Source: Thuidium tamariscinum
Lineage: Eukaryota; Streptophyta; Bryopsida; Hypnales; Thuidiaceae
Assembly (NCBI GenBank): GCA_947034885.2
Contig: OX344753.2
Coordinates: 29,709,689-29,773,688 of the forward strand
DNA: 64,000 bases
Direction: 5' to 3'
Shown here: one piece after another, positions 42,801-53,759 of the stretch
How the letters are laid out: every line of letters starts with the position of its first letter
Position numbering within the stretch: the first letter of the stretch is position 1
Made by a program: the position numbers and the translations under genes
The notes under the pieces: model-generated
What the model was told of the DNA's origin: nothing
The model's input: only the letters and a program-made list of their open reading frames with translations
Databases searched by the model: none

Positions 42801-44260
42801 AATGTATCCTGAAATCATGACTCTTGAAATAGGATTCTATAATTGTGTACAATTGTTTGAATATACTTTTAAATAATCATAGAATTCTATGACATAAAAA
42901 AATGTTTTTTAGTAATAAAATTGAACTATGACATTAGAATTTTTAGAGTCTCTAAATCTATCTCAATTTATTTTTTAGAAGTTGTAGTTTTCAATTAAAC
43001 AAAATGAAGTTTAATACTCAATATTTAAAGCTTTTTCTAAAATTTTAAGGTTTAGGGTCTAAAATTTGTTACTGATTTTTGTTTTTCAATTTTCATCCAA
43101 ATATTTTGAATTTTTTACAATGAAGGCATACTTAGTACATTATCCATTTAAATTTTTTGGTATGACATTTTGATTTGAAGAGTACATAAACATTTTTCTT
43201 TTCAAAAAATGTTTTGAAATCAGGGTCACATGTTATTTATTGCAATAGAAATGGCTATATCTATAAGTGATTTCAAGTTTCAAATACAAATGACAATTGT
43301 GAGTAATCGAACTTCTTATAATGTATAACTCATTGAAAATTTCAATAATATAAAAGGTAGTTGTGATTTTTATTGAAGTTCCTATAATGTATAATCGATT
43401 TAAATCTATACTTGAATTAAAGTTTCATAAATAGCTAAGGTAGTTGTCAATAATTCAAAATCCTATTAGGTAATTAATATAGCACTTTTTAAGAGCTTTA
43501 ATCTTTGTGGAGAACTTACGTTTAATAACTACTATTTTTTTTAATCTAAAGATGTTACAAGATTTAATTAAAATGTAAGTGCAACTTTATAATCCTTGTT
43601 ATTTTTATTGTGTAATAAATGGCAATTATACTAAATAGGTTTACGGTCCCACATATGACCTTCACAAGAAAACTATAAAAAATAAAGCATTATACAATGT
43701 CCTCTGAAATTGAATACTAGAGCTTCAAAGTTATGGAGACTAAACTATTTTTTTTTTAAGAAATGGAAGACGTTTTGCACGTATGAAAAGGTTGGGTGCA
43801 TTTTACTATGTTTACAGGAAAATAATATGGGTTCTAAAACATGCTTACTAACAATTAACACATGCATGTAGTCTTCACTACATCTAGCATAGTATTACTT
43901 AAATATTTTACCACGTAAAGAGAAATAAACGGATGATGCTCAAGGGCAATTACCCAAGTATTAGGTAGGTATGGCATGGGTATCGAAGAGTAGACGGGTA
44001 CAGGGTGTTTTTTTTGGGCATTTTGGTGCCAATTTGCACCCGAAAAAAAGATATGGCTAAAGAACACCTCAAAAAATGCTGAAAAATTTGGAAGAAATCG
44101 CTAGACAACTTTGAAATAAAGAAAAATAGTAGATGATTTCGCCTAATTTTGGATGAAAACCTAACTATACATTCAAAAAATGGATGAATGTTGCAATTTC
44201 GAGCATCCCCATAACATTTTATGTCGCCATTGTAATTATTACCTACAAATGAAAAAAAAG
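42801..44260. other. Gene-free AT-rich stretch
   Basis: No ORF or RNA gene supported. Towards the end (43930-44010) GGTA-rich words start to appear. Confidence 0.4.
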
Positions 44261-44263
44261 CCC

Positions 44264-44375
44264 TGCCCGGGCATGGAAGAATGGCCGGGTATAGAGAATG
44301 TACGGGTATGGAGAATGGCCGGGTATCAGCTACCCGGGCTGCTGGGTAGGATATCAGCCGGGTATGGCAGGAGGA
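44264..44375 (+). repeat. Cluster of (C)CGGGTA words upstream of the ParB-like gene
   Basis: CGGGTAT or CCGGGTA recurs about six times, including an inverted pair around GGTATCAGCTACCCGGG. It resembles a small subterminal or promoter array, with a different unit from that of the hAT-like element. No terminus was identified. Confidence 0.4.
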
Positions 44376-45109
44376 GTCGCGATGCACCTAGGGTTTGGCG
44401 CTCCGTCATTCACTTCGTTTTTGTTTTTTCTGCTTTCTGCTTTCTGCTTTGCGCGACATTGCCGGGGTTTTGGTGATTCCTTGCGGTCCGACCTTCCGGA
44501 GATTGTGGGCTGGCTCATTCGAAGCGAGGTCGCATGAGGAGTGCACGCGCGTCTGTTCAGGATAGTCCTTTCTTGAGATCTGGGAGTTAGGTTTGTCCGA
44601 TTGTGTGAGTTGTTTGCTGCTGCCTTGTTTGCGTTACCGTTTGCGCAAATCATTCTTCGTTCTGTAGTGCACACGTCGGGGTTTTTTTTGTTCCGGTTTT
44701 TGTGAGGATAAGGGTATATTGAGGTTGGTAATAACTTCACGTTTAGTTTTAGGGAGGATTTTCAGGGTGTCTTGGTTCCTCCTTCAGCTTCAACTGCGGA
44801 CAGTGCTCCGTTTTTTAATGTTGTGAGTGTCGGGCATCGGTGATCGCGGTCACAGACGTCGCTCTCCGTGTGTGCAATGATCACTCGTTTTCTTTGTCGC
44901 TCTCCCTGCGTGCTTTGATCACTGTTTTCTCTGTTAAAGAGTGAGTTTGTGAGCATTCTCAGACGTTGTGGAGCAGCGTGGAGCGACCGGATATTCCTCG
45001 CAACGGATTGAGGAGGCAGTTCAAGTTTTCTATACCGTATTTGTGGAAGCGTGATTGGGGAGCTTCCGTGATCGCGGCGTCTTCTTAGCCTAAACCGTAG
45101 GCATCTCTG

Positions 45110-46639
45110 GTAAGTCCATATTCATTCCCCTCTTTCATTTCTCCCCTTCTAGTGAAGCAGTCTTGTTTCTGAAGAGCAGATCTGAGTGGATGGAGTTCTT
45201 CAATTGTGGTGAAGTTGTAATCCTCAAGTTTTGCTTTCAATGTTGGCTGCATCAATTTCTGTCATGGTTGTTAATATGAGAAGCATTCGGTTGTTTGAAT
45301 AGAGCTTTCAGATGATGTTGGTCCTCTGTTTTCAAAGGTTTGGGGCAATCTTGTATAATTGCAGGGTTCAATGAATGTGATGGCAGTTCAGTGTTTGTCC
45401 TTGAGAATTCTTAGGATTTTCTTTTGTCATTGGACTTTGCTGTAGTTGTTGGCATGAAATACTTGGGGTTTAGGGACAATTCAGAGCTTCCAAGGATCAT
45501 GCATTGTTCTGGTTTGGATTGAATTCATTGTGCTGAGTCGTTCTTAATGCTGGTTTGTGTTTGGTTCATGTTTGGTTTGTGTTTAGGTGCTTAGCGAATG
45601 ATGAAGGTTGTTTTTGTGAAATGCAATTACAATTGAGTGTTTTAGTACAGGTGTTGAAGGCTGAACCCAAACACTGGGGAAGTCAAAGGATTCAGGGTTG
45701 AGGGTATTAGTGATAGTACATTGAAAACAACATCTTGAAGTGCGTGAACCAATCCATGCTTTACAAGCGTTTACAGGTGTTTGTGTGTGTTTGGGGATCT
45801 TGTTCTGCCTTGACTGTTATCATATTTCACTCTTTGTTCTGCTATCACTAAACCCTAAACCCTAATTTGATTTGTTGTGCGCATGTGTCCAGATTGGGAA
45901 AACTGTGTGCACTTCTTATTAAATAGAAGCCGACTTCATTGAAATCAGAGGTACGGAACCCTACCCCTGAAATTTCAGTTTAACGATTCATGTCCTTAGT
46001 CCCCACATCCTCGGTGTCCATAGTGCAGTTTAGCTCGAGTCGAGCTGAACTGCTGGATGTAGTACGAGCAGGAAAAGGCAGAATAGGTAAAAGGAAATAC
46101 CAGAATAGACAATTCGAAAATCAAAATAAAACAAAAGAAAATACGAACAAAACAATAAACGTAGCTGGTGTCATGTCCTTTTAGCTCGAGTCGAGCTAAA
46201 AGCTCAACATGCCCGTAAATCAAAATATTACAGGAGAAAATACAAACAAAACAATAAACGTAGCTGGCGTCATGTCCTTTTAGCTCGAGTCGAGCTAAAA
46301 GCTCAACATGCCCATAAAATAAAATATTACATAAGAAAATACGAACAAAAAATAAAATTAGCTGGCGTTATGTCTTTTTTAACTCGAGTCGAGCTAAGAG
46401 CTCACCCTTCTCCCGATAACAAAGCAATAGATAATGCCCTTCATCAAACACCCTTCTCAGATTTGTGCGTACCTTTAAAATCAATGAACACTAATATGTT
46501 AAATCAATACCAATAACATGTCTCTCTGTAATATATTCCTGAACACATTCAGAAACAGTCCGCAAACAACTTGATTCGTTTTGATTGCTCTTTCAGCTCG
46601 ACTCGAGCTAAAAGACAACTAACATATATCATTTTGCAG
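45110..46639 (+). other. Probable 5' UTR intron of the ParB-like gene
   Basis: Strong donor CTG|GTAAGT at 45110 and acceptor ATTTTGCAG at 46639, seven bases before the ATG. The 1.5-kb interval has no coding frame and carries five of the gene's palindromes. Confidence 0.5.
46025..46614. repeat. Five copies of the TTTAGCTCGA palindrome upstream of the start codon
   Basis: Copies at 46025-46053 (14-bp arms, one mismatch), 46178-46202 and 46277-46301 (perfect 12-bp arms around one base), 46379-46397 and 46590-46614. Arms read TTTAGCTCGA and its complement around a single G or C. Copies 2-4 sit in a 99-bp tandem repeat (centres 46190, 46289, 46388). Confidence 0.85.
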
Positions 46640-46646
46640 ATTCAAA

Positions 46647-49600
46647 ATGGAAGAAATGATCGCCAGCCTGGAAATGTACTTCAAAAAATGTGAAGTTCAG
46701 AGTCCTGATGAGAACAATGACGGCGACATGATGCTCTCAGAGGGAGAGTTCTGGGAATTCAAGGACCCAGAGCAAGTAGAGGCGTGGAGCTTGAAGATGA
46801 TCCCGTATGCGAACGAGAGTGCCTTCTCGTATAAATTTAAGAATTCTCCCGTCTTTATTGAATTGTCCTTCGAAGAGAAAGTAAAGGACGTTGAAGCTGA
46901 TGCTCATCCAGCTATCAAGATCAAGTGCATGACGCTTGATAAAGACATTCCAATGAATGATCAGTACCACTTCACGATCTGCTTGGACTCAACACTCATT
47001 CCATTCACCATGACACCGTTTCTTAAAAGCCTAGAATCCTCCATTTTTGTCGACGAAGTAAAGGAGCTCGAAAAGAAAATGGACAATAAGGAGTGGCAAG
47101 ATGGGAATGGAGCTCCGCTAAGCGGCAGGCGTCTGTGCGTGAAACTCCGCTTCATGTTCAGCGATCTGAGCACCCTTAAGGGCAAACTGAAGTTGAAACA
47201 AGAGTTGCAGAACCCTCGCTCCGTTTCCATGAGCGCACCAGCCGCCGGTGGCAGTGATATTTCCAAGCGAAATTCTGTGGTGGAATCGGCTACTGCGAAG
47301 GAGAGAAGAAGCAGTCAGAGGCAACCAAAATTGCCTAGGCAGAGCCAGACAAAGAAAAGCAGTGCCTCTCCCTCCACTGCAAAAAAGGCCTCAAAGTCCT
47401 CAGAGCAATCAGAGATCGCATCAGGTAGCTATGTTGAGGAGATGCAAAATGTCCCTCACTCTCGTGCGACACAGAAGAAGCCTGATTACAACACAGTCAG
47501 TGATGTGTACCAGAAATTCTGGTCGACTTGTGAGGATGCCTACATTCTGCCAATCGGAGAGAAGAAAGAGATCGACATCTCAAAGATGATCTCTACACCG
47601 CTGACATTCAACATTCGTTCAAAGGAAGACCGAATCGTTGTGGACATGGTGAACTAGCTACTCAACATTCCAGATAAGAGTGGCAGACAAACTTTGTGCG
47701 TCATGCCGGTCGGTTTCACAGAGAAGCCTACAAAGTGGGAACAGGTTGAGAAGAGCCAGTTCTACATTATAAATGGCCAACACAGCGTTGCAGCGAGCAA
47801 GTGGATGATGGAGGACAGCAATGGGATCGCTGAGGACGTTAGAAAGGACTTCCGTAAATGGAATTGCTTCCTTGTTTGGTCCGACGATGAGGAAAAGCTT
47901 CGATGCATTTCTGCATATTATAATCGAACCAACCATTTCATTGCGACTCAACCCTCATGGGCGACAAATATTCTTGGTGCCCGTGTAGTGTGGGAGGCCA
48001 TGGACAGACCAAAGAATCCAAAGGAAGCAGTATCTGTTGGAACCCTCAGTGCCCTTAGAAGAACAGTCGAGAACCTGAAGAACAAGGACAAATTCAGTGT
48101 AAGCAATTGAGCTCGACTCGAGCTGAATGGCACTATTGAATTTACTTCTCATCATTTTCATAGATTTATAGTATTCGTATTCTGAATTTCTCATGCAGAT
48201 GCAATCAGAAATCCAAGTCCTAAAATTTCTCCATGTGTTGTTGTCAGGAATTTGAGAAGGCTGTTTACGTACGATTCTCTATGATCGACGTGAACAAGAA
48301 TTTGAAATTATCCAAGACGAAGGACAAGGAAGAAAAGCTGAAGCTGACGAATGAGTTAAAACTCATCACAGCACCCGACGATGTATATAAGCTCTGGAGT
48401 GAGGTGGTCTCTGCCGCTACTCATGGAGAGCTGTTGAACCAGGATACAGAGAAAAAGTTTAACGCTAAGACTGATTGGAACCCGGATAACTGTATGCTTT
48501 CGCGTGAATTTTTCAAGTTCTTGGGCAATCTCAGCTACGATGAGCTGGGAAAGCTTGCCAAGCACATTTTGAACCAGTCGGGCGACAAGCGCAAGCACAG
48601 TTATCCGAATGTGACAATAAAAGCTATATCATTAGTTCTTGAAAGCTGTTACACGACAAAAGAGTGGATTGAGCGTCGGAAGAGGAAGCATTTGGTGAAA
48701 AAAGAATTGCACCAAATTAATCCTGAGCTCGGGTTGATGAACGCAAAGAACGAGATCATCGTCGAGAACTGGAAGGCGTTCAAGAAGGAGCGCATGTTTT
48801 CCAGGGCTACAATGGACGTCCTCCTGGACAGGCCAGGGGAGAGGTACTTCGCGGAGGCCAAGCTTGTGAGGTCAAAGAACAAGACATGCGCAGAGCTGTC
48901 GCAAGACGCGTATGATTTCTTCAAGCTGTTCTTGGAGCGGAAGGCGAAATTCGTGAAGCCTACGGCGAAGGGGCACTACAGAACATACGATGAAAACAGA
49001 AACGTTCATTCTGCATGGCCCCCGCGTGCCTGGACGGTAGATACACCGAAGCGGATGTCATTGGGAGTAGTTGACTTCCGATGGTTGCCTGGGCTTGGGA
49101 AGAAGGACAAGTCGACAGTCGACAACCCTTACTTCTTTGAAGTAATCAATACCATGTTCAAGAAGGAGCCCAAAGTTGAGGAAATCCCATCTTGGCTTTA
49201 TATCTGCGCCGATGAGAAAGAGTAGGCACAGGTACTAAGATTTGTGGAGATGAATGACGTGCTCAGTACCTAGAACATTGAGTATGCTGACTACTACGCC
49301 GGGAAGAATGACCGGCTCGGCAATGTGTCCGCTGCAAGAACACCGAAGAAGGTGCTTCTTATGTTTGTGCAGAATCCAAAGAATGCACATCAAGTTAAAA
49401 TTCCAGAGGAGTTTCAGTGTCCTGACACTACAAGGTACATGAAAGCCCGTGCCTACAGTGAGCTGGAGTACCGCATGCATAATCTGGAATTGCGAATGGA
49501 GTTTTACTTGTGGCTTGTGAGGAAGTTCTGTACTCCGGGGATGAGTGTCTTCTCCGGCTTTACTGGAGGAAAATTTACTTGCGCTACAATGGTAAGCTAC

Positions 49601-52318
49601 AGGGCTTCCCTTTAGCTCGAGTTGAGCTAAAGTGCATCGTCTCTCCTAAATATCGTAGTTTCTTTTCTCCGTTTTTCATTTGTTTCTCAATCTAGAATCT
49701 CTCCTATTCAGCTTGAATCGAGCTGAATCTTACTTCTCCTTTCTGTTTGTACAGATGAATTGTGTTAATGTCTATGCTTCTGGCTTAGACATCGAAAGTG
49801 CGTGGTGGGCAGAGATCTGCGAGAACGTAATGACCTTAGACAAGAATGACTTCTTGCCTAGCGGGTACTCTATTTCTCGGGCAGATGCTATGCATGGGTC
49901 GCAGTCTGAACCTTCCTCTTCGAAGCGGAAGTTGAGATCCAGTCAGGATTCGCCAAGCACTTTACAGAAGAAGAGGTCTGCTCCTGCCATTGAGGATCTG
50001 GATGACTCTTCAACGGAAGAGTCTGATGAAGAAGATGAGGACTTCGGCGGAGAGGGTGGTTTAGACGATATGCCGACCTCTACAAGCCGTCCAGCTTTAG
50101 ACGTCCCAGGGTCTACCGCGTCCTCCATGCTTCCGCCTGTTGCTCAGACTCCCCGGACTCCCACACTTGCCAGTGTGCCCGAGAAGAAACGAAAACGAGA
50201 GTCCATGAAGGAGTACATGAAGCAAATGGCAGAATATCAGAAGATTCAAGTGGAGAGCACCCAAGCGAATCAACGGAAGACGGACTTGGCAATGGAGCAG
50301 CTTCGGGAGGAGCGGGAGAGGGACCGCGCGGAGCAGGCAAAGATTAACGAAAGAAATTGGCTACATCAAGAGCAGCAGAGCCAATGGATGCGGCAACAAG
50401 CAGAGGACAGGAGAGAAGAGAGCAGGAGAAATGGAGAAATCCTCGCCTTGTTAATGGACAAGGCGGGGATCAAGCCTCTTGCTTCTATTTCTCCCGCTAC
50501 CACCCCTCAGCAGCTTCAGATTGAGGGTAATCCGTCGGGATCAAACAACAGCAACGCTGCGAGCCCTCCGGCGATCGTCAATGTTGCGCCTCCTCTGCCG
50601 GCGGAGTCTCCAATGCGTACGCCTCTGCCGCCACCTCTCGACGATACCCTGCCCGCGGAGTCTCCGATTGGCACGCCTCTGCAACCACATGAGGAGGAGC
50701 CTCTTTCAACAGAGTCTCCCATCGGCAGGCCTGCAGTGGTGCCGATCGACGAGTTTTCGGAGACCTCCTTCGACAAGAAACTCAACGTCATTCATGACCA
50801 GCGCAAGCGTGGAGAGCAGGAGGCGACGTCCAAGGAGGCAGCAGATGTCGAGGTTGGGCACAACCTGGCCATGGATGCTTCCGGTACGGAAGCCGGAAGT
50901 GGTGCACAACCAACGGAAGATCCACCTGCAGGTTGTGCCCAATGATAACTCGATTTCGCTTTTCTGTAGTTTTAGCTCGACTCGAGCTAATTGTATAGGG
51001 CAGACTCATGTGCCGAGTTTTTGATTGTAGATATGAATCGATTTTTGGCGGGACTTTACCAATGGTGAAGATTAGATGCACAAGAGTTTTCCAACGTTGT
51101 TTTGATATTTTGTATTATCACTCAGTTTCTGAGCATGTAATATATTATTTCTCACGGAGAGTTTTTCGCTCAATTCTGTCCCGTAGGTCTTGTTGTTGTT
51201 GAGCAATTGCTTGATTGTGTGATACCTTCCTCCGAGCCCTATCTTATAGTCACACCTGAAGCCAATCCGCTAGTAGAAGACAGAGTAGAGAGCGAAGCCG
51301 TTGCACGGGAAGAGAGCACCTTTGCCGTTGGTCGGTCGCTATCGATCGAGGATGTGCTTGAGCCCTCCAAATCGACACAGATGGAGGTGAGAACATATTT
51401 TTCCTTTGACTCTGGATGTATGCGTGTCGTATGGCTATTGTGATTCGGTTTTGCATATTCTCCGCTCTGTGCCAGTTCGACGATTCGTAACTGGCTGTGA
51501 TGTACTCCGTTTTCTAACAGGAATCCGACCCTCTAGTAGCTGGTGGGGGGGCAACAGAAGACGTCCATCGGCCATTGAGGTCCGGGGTGGCAGTGAAGTG
51601 GCTAAACGTCGTCCTGGATCTCAATGGCATATTATGTGTCGCGGAGGACTGGAAGTCGAAGGGGTCAATAAAACAATTCAACAACCAGTCAGAACCACAC
51701 TCTGCCACCATGGCTGTGGTTGTGGGACCGAAGGCTGTGTACGTAAGGCCTAACTGCTCTATATTCCTTGGAGAACTAGGAAAGATAGCATCCGTGTCAG
51801 TCTGGAGTTCCATGAAAAGAACAACCACTGACCAAATCTGCGAATATCTTTTCCGAGATGGCCAGAGGCCTCTCCTGGTTCTCGGGCAGGACGCCTGCAA
51901 GACCCTGAAGTGCCGATACAAATTTGGGAGGCTCACCTCCTTTAAAGAACCCGGTACTGATAAAGACTTATTCCTGAAGAACTTAGACGTGCTTTTCGGG
52001 CACCCGCGCGGGGGATTTAATTCTGAAAATACCGTAATAGTGGACGACAACCCACGGAAACACATTATGAACAAGTCCGAGAACGTAGTGCTCGCGGAAT
52101 CCTGGAGCCACCGAGGAAACGGCGACAAAGACAATTTCCTACTCGGAACTCTGCTTCCATGGTTTCAGCAACTACACGTCCATCGCGACGTGGGGCTGAA
52201 GTTGTTTCGTGATGCCAAAAAAGGAAGAATTGGACGACGAATGCTTTGCAACGAAAGAGGTCGCAAGGAGTATGACAAGCTCATGGAGGTCGTTCGAGGA
52301 TCACCGGTCATTAGTTAG
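46647..52318 (+). CDS. Mosaic gene: ParB/DGQHR-like, methyltransferase-like, coiled coil, FCP1/HAD-like (three in-frame TAGs)
   Basis: Five exons chain in phase: 46647-48098, 48248-49591, 49755-50931, 51187-51386, 51521-52318, about 1,650 residues. Exon 1 carries YIINGQHSVAASKW (G377-Q378-H379), like the ParB/DGQHR GxHR box, with a preceding PxCVMPVG strand. Exon 2 has VDFRWLPG and VDNPYFF segments where a beta-class methylase keeps DPPY, then TPKKVLLMFVQNPKN. It ends with FSGFTGGKFTCATM, which runs across the intron into exon 3 NVYASGLDIESAWW, matching methylase motif I (FxGxG...G.D.....). The catalytic motifs are degenerate, so activity is doubtful. Exon 3 then has a coiled coil (about 50190-50470) and three ESP(I/M) repeats. 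Exon 5 is an FCP1/SCP-type domain with LDLNGIL (the second Asp of DxDx replaced by Asn) and VIVDDNP. TAG codons interrupt at 47655, 49223 and 49271. ParB-methylase fusions are known in bacteria and phages; this eukaryotic form looks domesticated or decaying. Confidence 0.6.
48099..48247 (+). other. Intron 2 of the ParB-like gene with one palindrome
   Basis: Donor AGT|GTAAGC, acceptor TTGTTGTCAG, 149 bp, phase 0; frames join as KDKFS-EFEKAVY. The palindrome (48106-48128, centre C at 48117) lies just inside the donor. Confidence 0.7.
49592..49754 (+). other. Intron 3 of the ParB-like gene with two palindromes
   Basis: Donor ATG|GTAAGC, acceptor TTTGTACAG, 163 bp, phase 0. It interrupts the methylase motif-I region (CATM-MNCVNVYASG). 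Palindromes at 49610-49632 and 49706-49728. Confidence 0.75.
50932..51186 (+). other. Intron 4 of the ParB-like gene with one palindrome
   Basis: Donor CTGCAG|GTTGTG, acceptor CCCGTAG, 255 bp, phase 1; the join restores a Gly codon and removes the TGA TAA at 50943. Palindrome with perfect 9-bp arms at 50972-50990. Confidence 0.55.
51387..51520 (+). other. Intron 5 of the ParB-like gene, no palindrome
   Basis: Donor GAG|GTGAGA, acceptor TTTTCTAACAG, 134 bp, phase 0, joining to the FCP1-like exon. The only intron without a palindrome. Confidence 0.65.
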
Positions 52319-52340
52319 TAGAACATGTCGAGGTATGCGG

Positions 52341-52428
52341 TTCAGCTCGTGTCGAGCTGAAATCTGGCGAGTGGACACTCTTTACTAGTTTGTGGGACTT
52401 AGCACTTAAGCTCGAATCGAGCTAAAGT
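52341..52428. repeat. Two palindromes between the FCP1-like exon and the last exon
   Basis: Copies at 52341-52361 (arm TTCAGCTCG) and 52404-52428 (arm ACTTAAGCTCGA, one mismatch). They lie between the double TAG at 52316-52321 and an acceptor at 52521. Confidence 0.8.
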
Positions 52429-52521
52429 ATTTGTCGGAATAAATATTGTTCACGTTTGTTATTGTGAATCAACTAAGTGTTCCATATTACTTGGTTCTGA
52501 TCCCTTTCTCTTGCGTTGCAG

Positions 52522-53142
52522 ATGATCAGCGCTTCCACTTACCGGGAGCCAAGTGGGGATCTACGTTGCCGCGCGTCCGAGGACTCCATCCTGGACTACG
52601 GGCAATACGTCATCTTCAGCACTGGGAACTTCCTTGGATCGGCACCTACTCTGAATTCCTCCATGGACTTCTCTAGAAAGCCCATCGATGATGGGGTCAT
52701 GGACAGCCCTCCTGATTGGAAGACCAGACTGCCTTTCTCGGCATCACCTTCGCCACTATGTTCCAGGGAACCTTCAGTAGACCCGCCAGCCTCAAAGAAG
52801 GGGATCCAGAGGAAGCTCTATGGAGATGCAAACTACCCTATCGCGGCAACGGATACTCTTTCCCCGAGCTCGGAACTCAATCAGAAAGTAGTTCTTTCCC
52901 ACGCAAAACCGCCCACGCTACCCCGACAGAGAACATCCTCTCAGCGTCAGAAGGGAAAGAGGAAGCATGATGGCCCCTCATGTAGCCAGAACTCCGCGCC
53001 GTCGTGGGATTCGTGGGAACAACGATCCCTCAAGGCGCAGCGGATGGAAGAGATCCGAGTGGCTGGGAAGATTGCCGCAGGATATAGTCGGGGACCTGAG
53101 ATCATGAAGGCCATGGAGAAGTTGAAGGGTGCATCGCATTAG
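52522..53142 (+). CDS. Probable last exon of the ParB-like gene or an adjoining gene
   Basis: Acceptor TTGCGTTGCAG at 52521 opens a 207-residue frame from ATGATC. The protein is basic, Ser/Pro-rich and ends in a helix (WDSWEQRSLKAQRMEEIR...), then TAG. Joining it to the previous exon needs a phase-0 donor before 52316, and the candidates there (GAG|GTCGTT, CCG|GTCATT) are weak. The better donor GTATGC (52333) lies after two TAGs and in the wrong phase. It could therefore be a separate gene. No domain recognised. Confidence 0.4.
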   Translation: MISASTYREPSGDLRCRASEDSILDYGQYVIFSTGNFLGSAPTLNSSMDFSRKPIDDGVMDSPPDWKTRLPFSASPSPLCSREPSVDPPASKKGIQRKLYGDANYPIAATDTLSPSSELNQKVVLSHAKPPTLPRQRTSSQRQKGKRKHDGPSCSQNSAPSWDSWEQRSLKAQRMEEIRVAGKIAAGYSRGPEIMKAMEKLKGASH

Positions 53143-53363
53143 GAATACATATTTTTTGGTAGTCTCTATGGTATAGAATACGAGCAGTCAATTGTTTATT
53201 GACTAGCCCTTAGTTTTTGAGACAATTACTATTGTATAGCCGGGAGTTATAAGTACAGTGTAGATGATATAGTTAGCTACAATGAACTCATAGAAAAAAA
53301 CAGTATATAGTAAAATTGTATTGAAGCCTTTCGATGCAGACCGAAAAAAATATTTACAAACTA

Positions 53364-53739
53364 GGTAGTTAAAGTATCTCATCTTCCTCGACTGGGATGG
53401 CCTTGTCAGTAGAAGTTTTAGAAGATGGGTCATTGTTAGGAAGGGAGAAAATTGGAAGATGGGCTTCAACGTAGATCTTTGCACAGAAATTGTAGAAACA
53501 AAAACATCCAGATGCCACTCTAAGCAGTTCCATGAGTGGCAATTTGAACCTCTGTGTTTGATATTGCCATTTAGGGAACTGCGGAGTGGCACCTAGATGT
53601 TATTGAGTCTACTGTTTCTTTGCGAAGAATTGCATTGAAGCTTTTCCTCCAATTTCTTCTTTTCTAACAATGGCTAGTCTTTTGAAACTTCTACTGACAA
53701 GCCCAACACAGTCGGGTGAGATGAGATGCTTCGACTATC
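53364..53739. repeat. Inverted duplication of a small coding exon (hairpin, ~165-nt arms)
   Basis: Left arm 53364-53531 and right arm 53575-53739 are complementary at roughly 75-80%, joined by a 43-base loop that is itself partly palindromic. Both arms include CTAACAATG and encode related peptides, MASLLKLLLTSPTQS on the + strand and MTHLLKLLLTRPSQS on the - strand. The right copy ends at a consensus donor (GTGAGC at 53752). The transcript would fold into a long imperfect hairpin. Confidence 0.7.
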
Positions 53740-53759
53740 AAGAATGTGACGGTGAGCAT

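Noticed and set aside
43927-44375. Start of another hAT-like element upstream of the ParB-like gene
   Set aside because: GGTA-rich words cluster here, but no matching inverted terminus could be found downstream to 58 kb.
46025-52428. XhoI-linker (CTCGAG) cloning artefact as the source of the palindromes
   Set aside because: Arms vary between copies with compensating changes, several lack CTCGAG, and they sit at natural intron positions.
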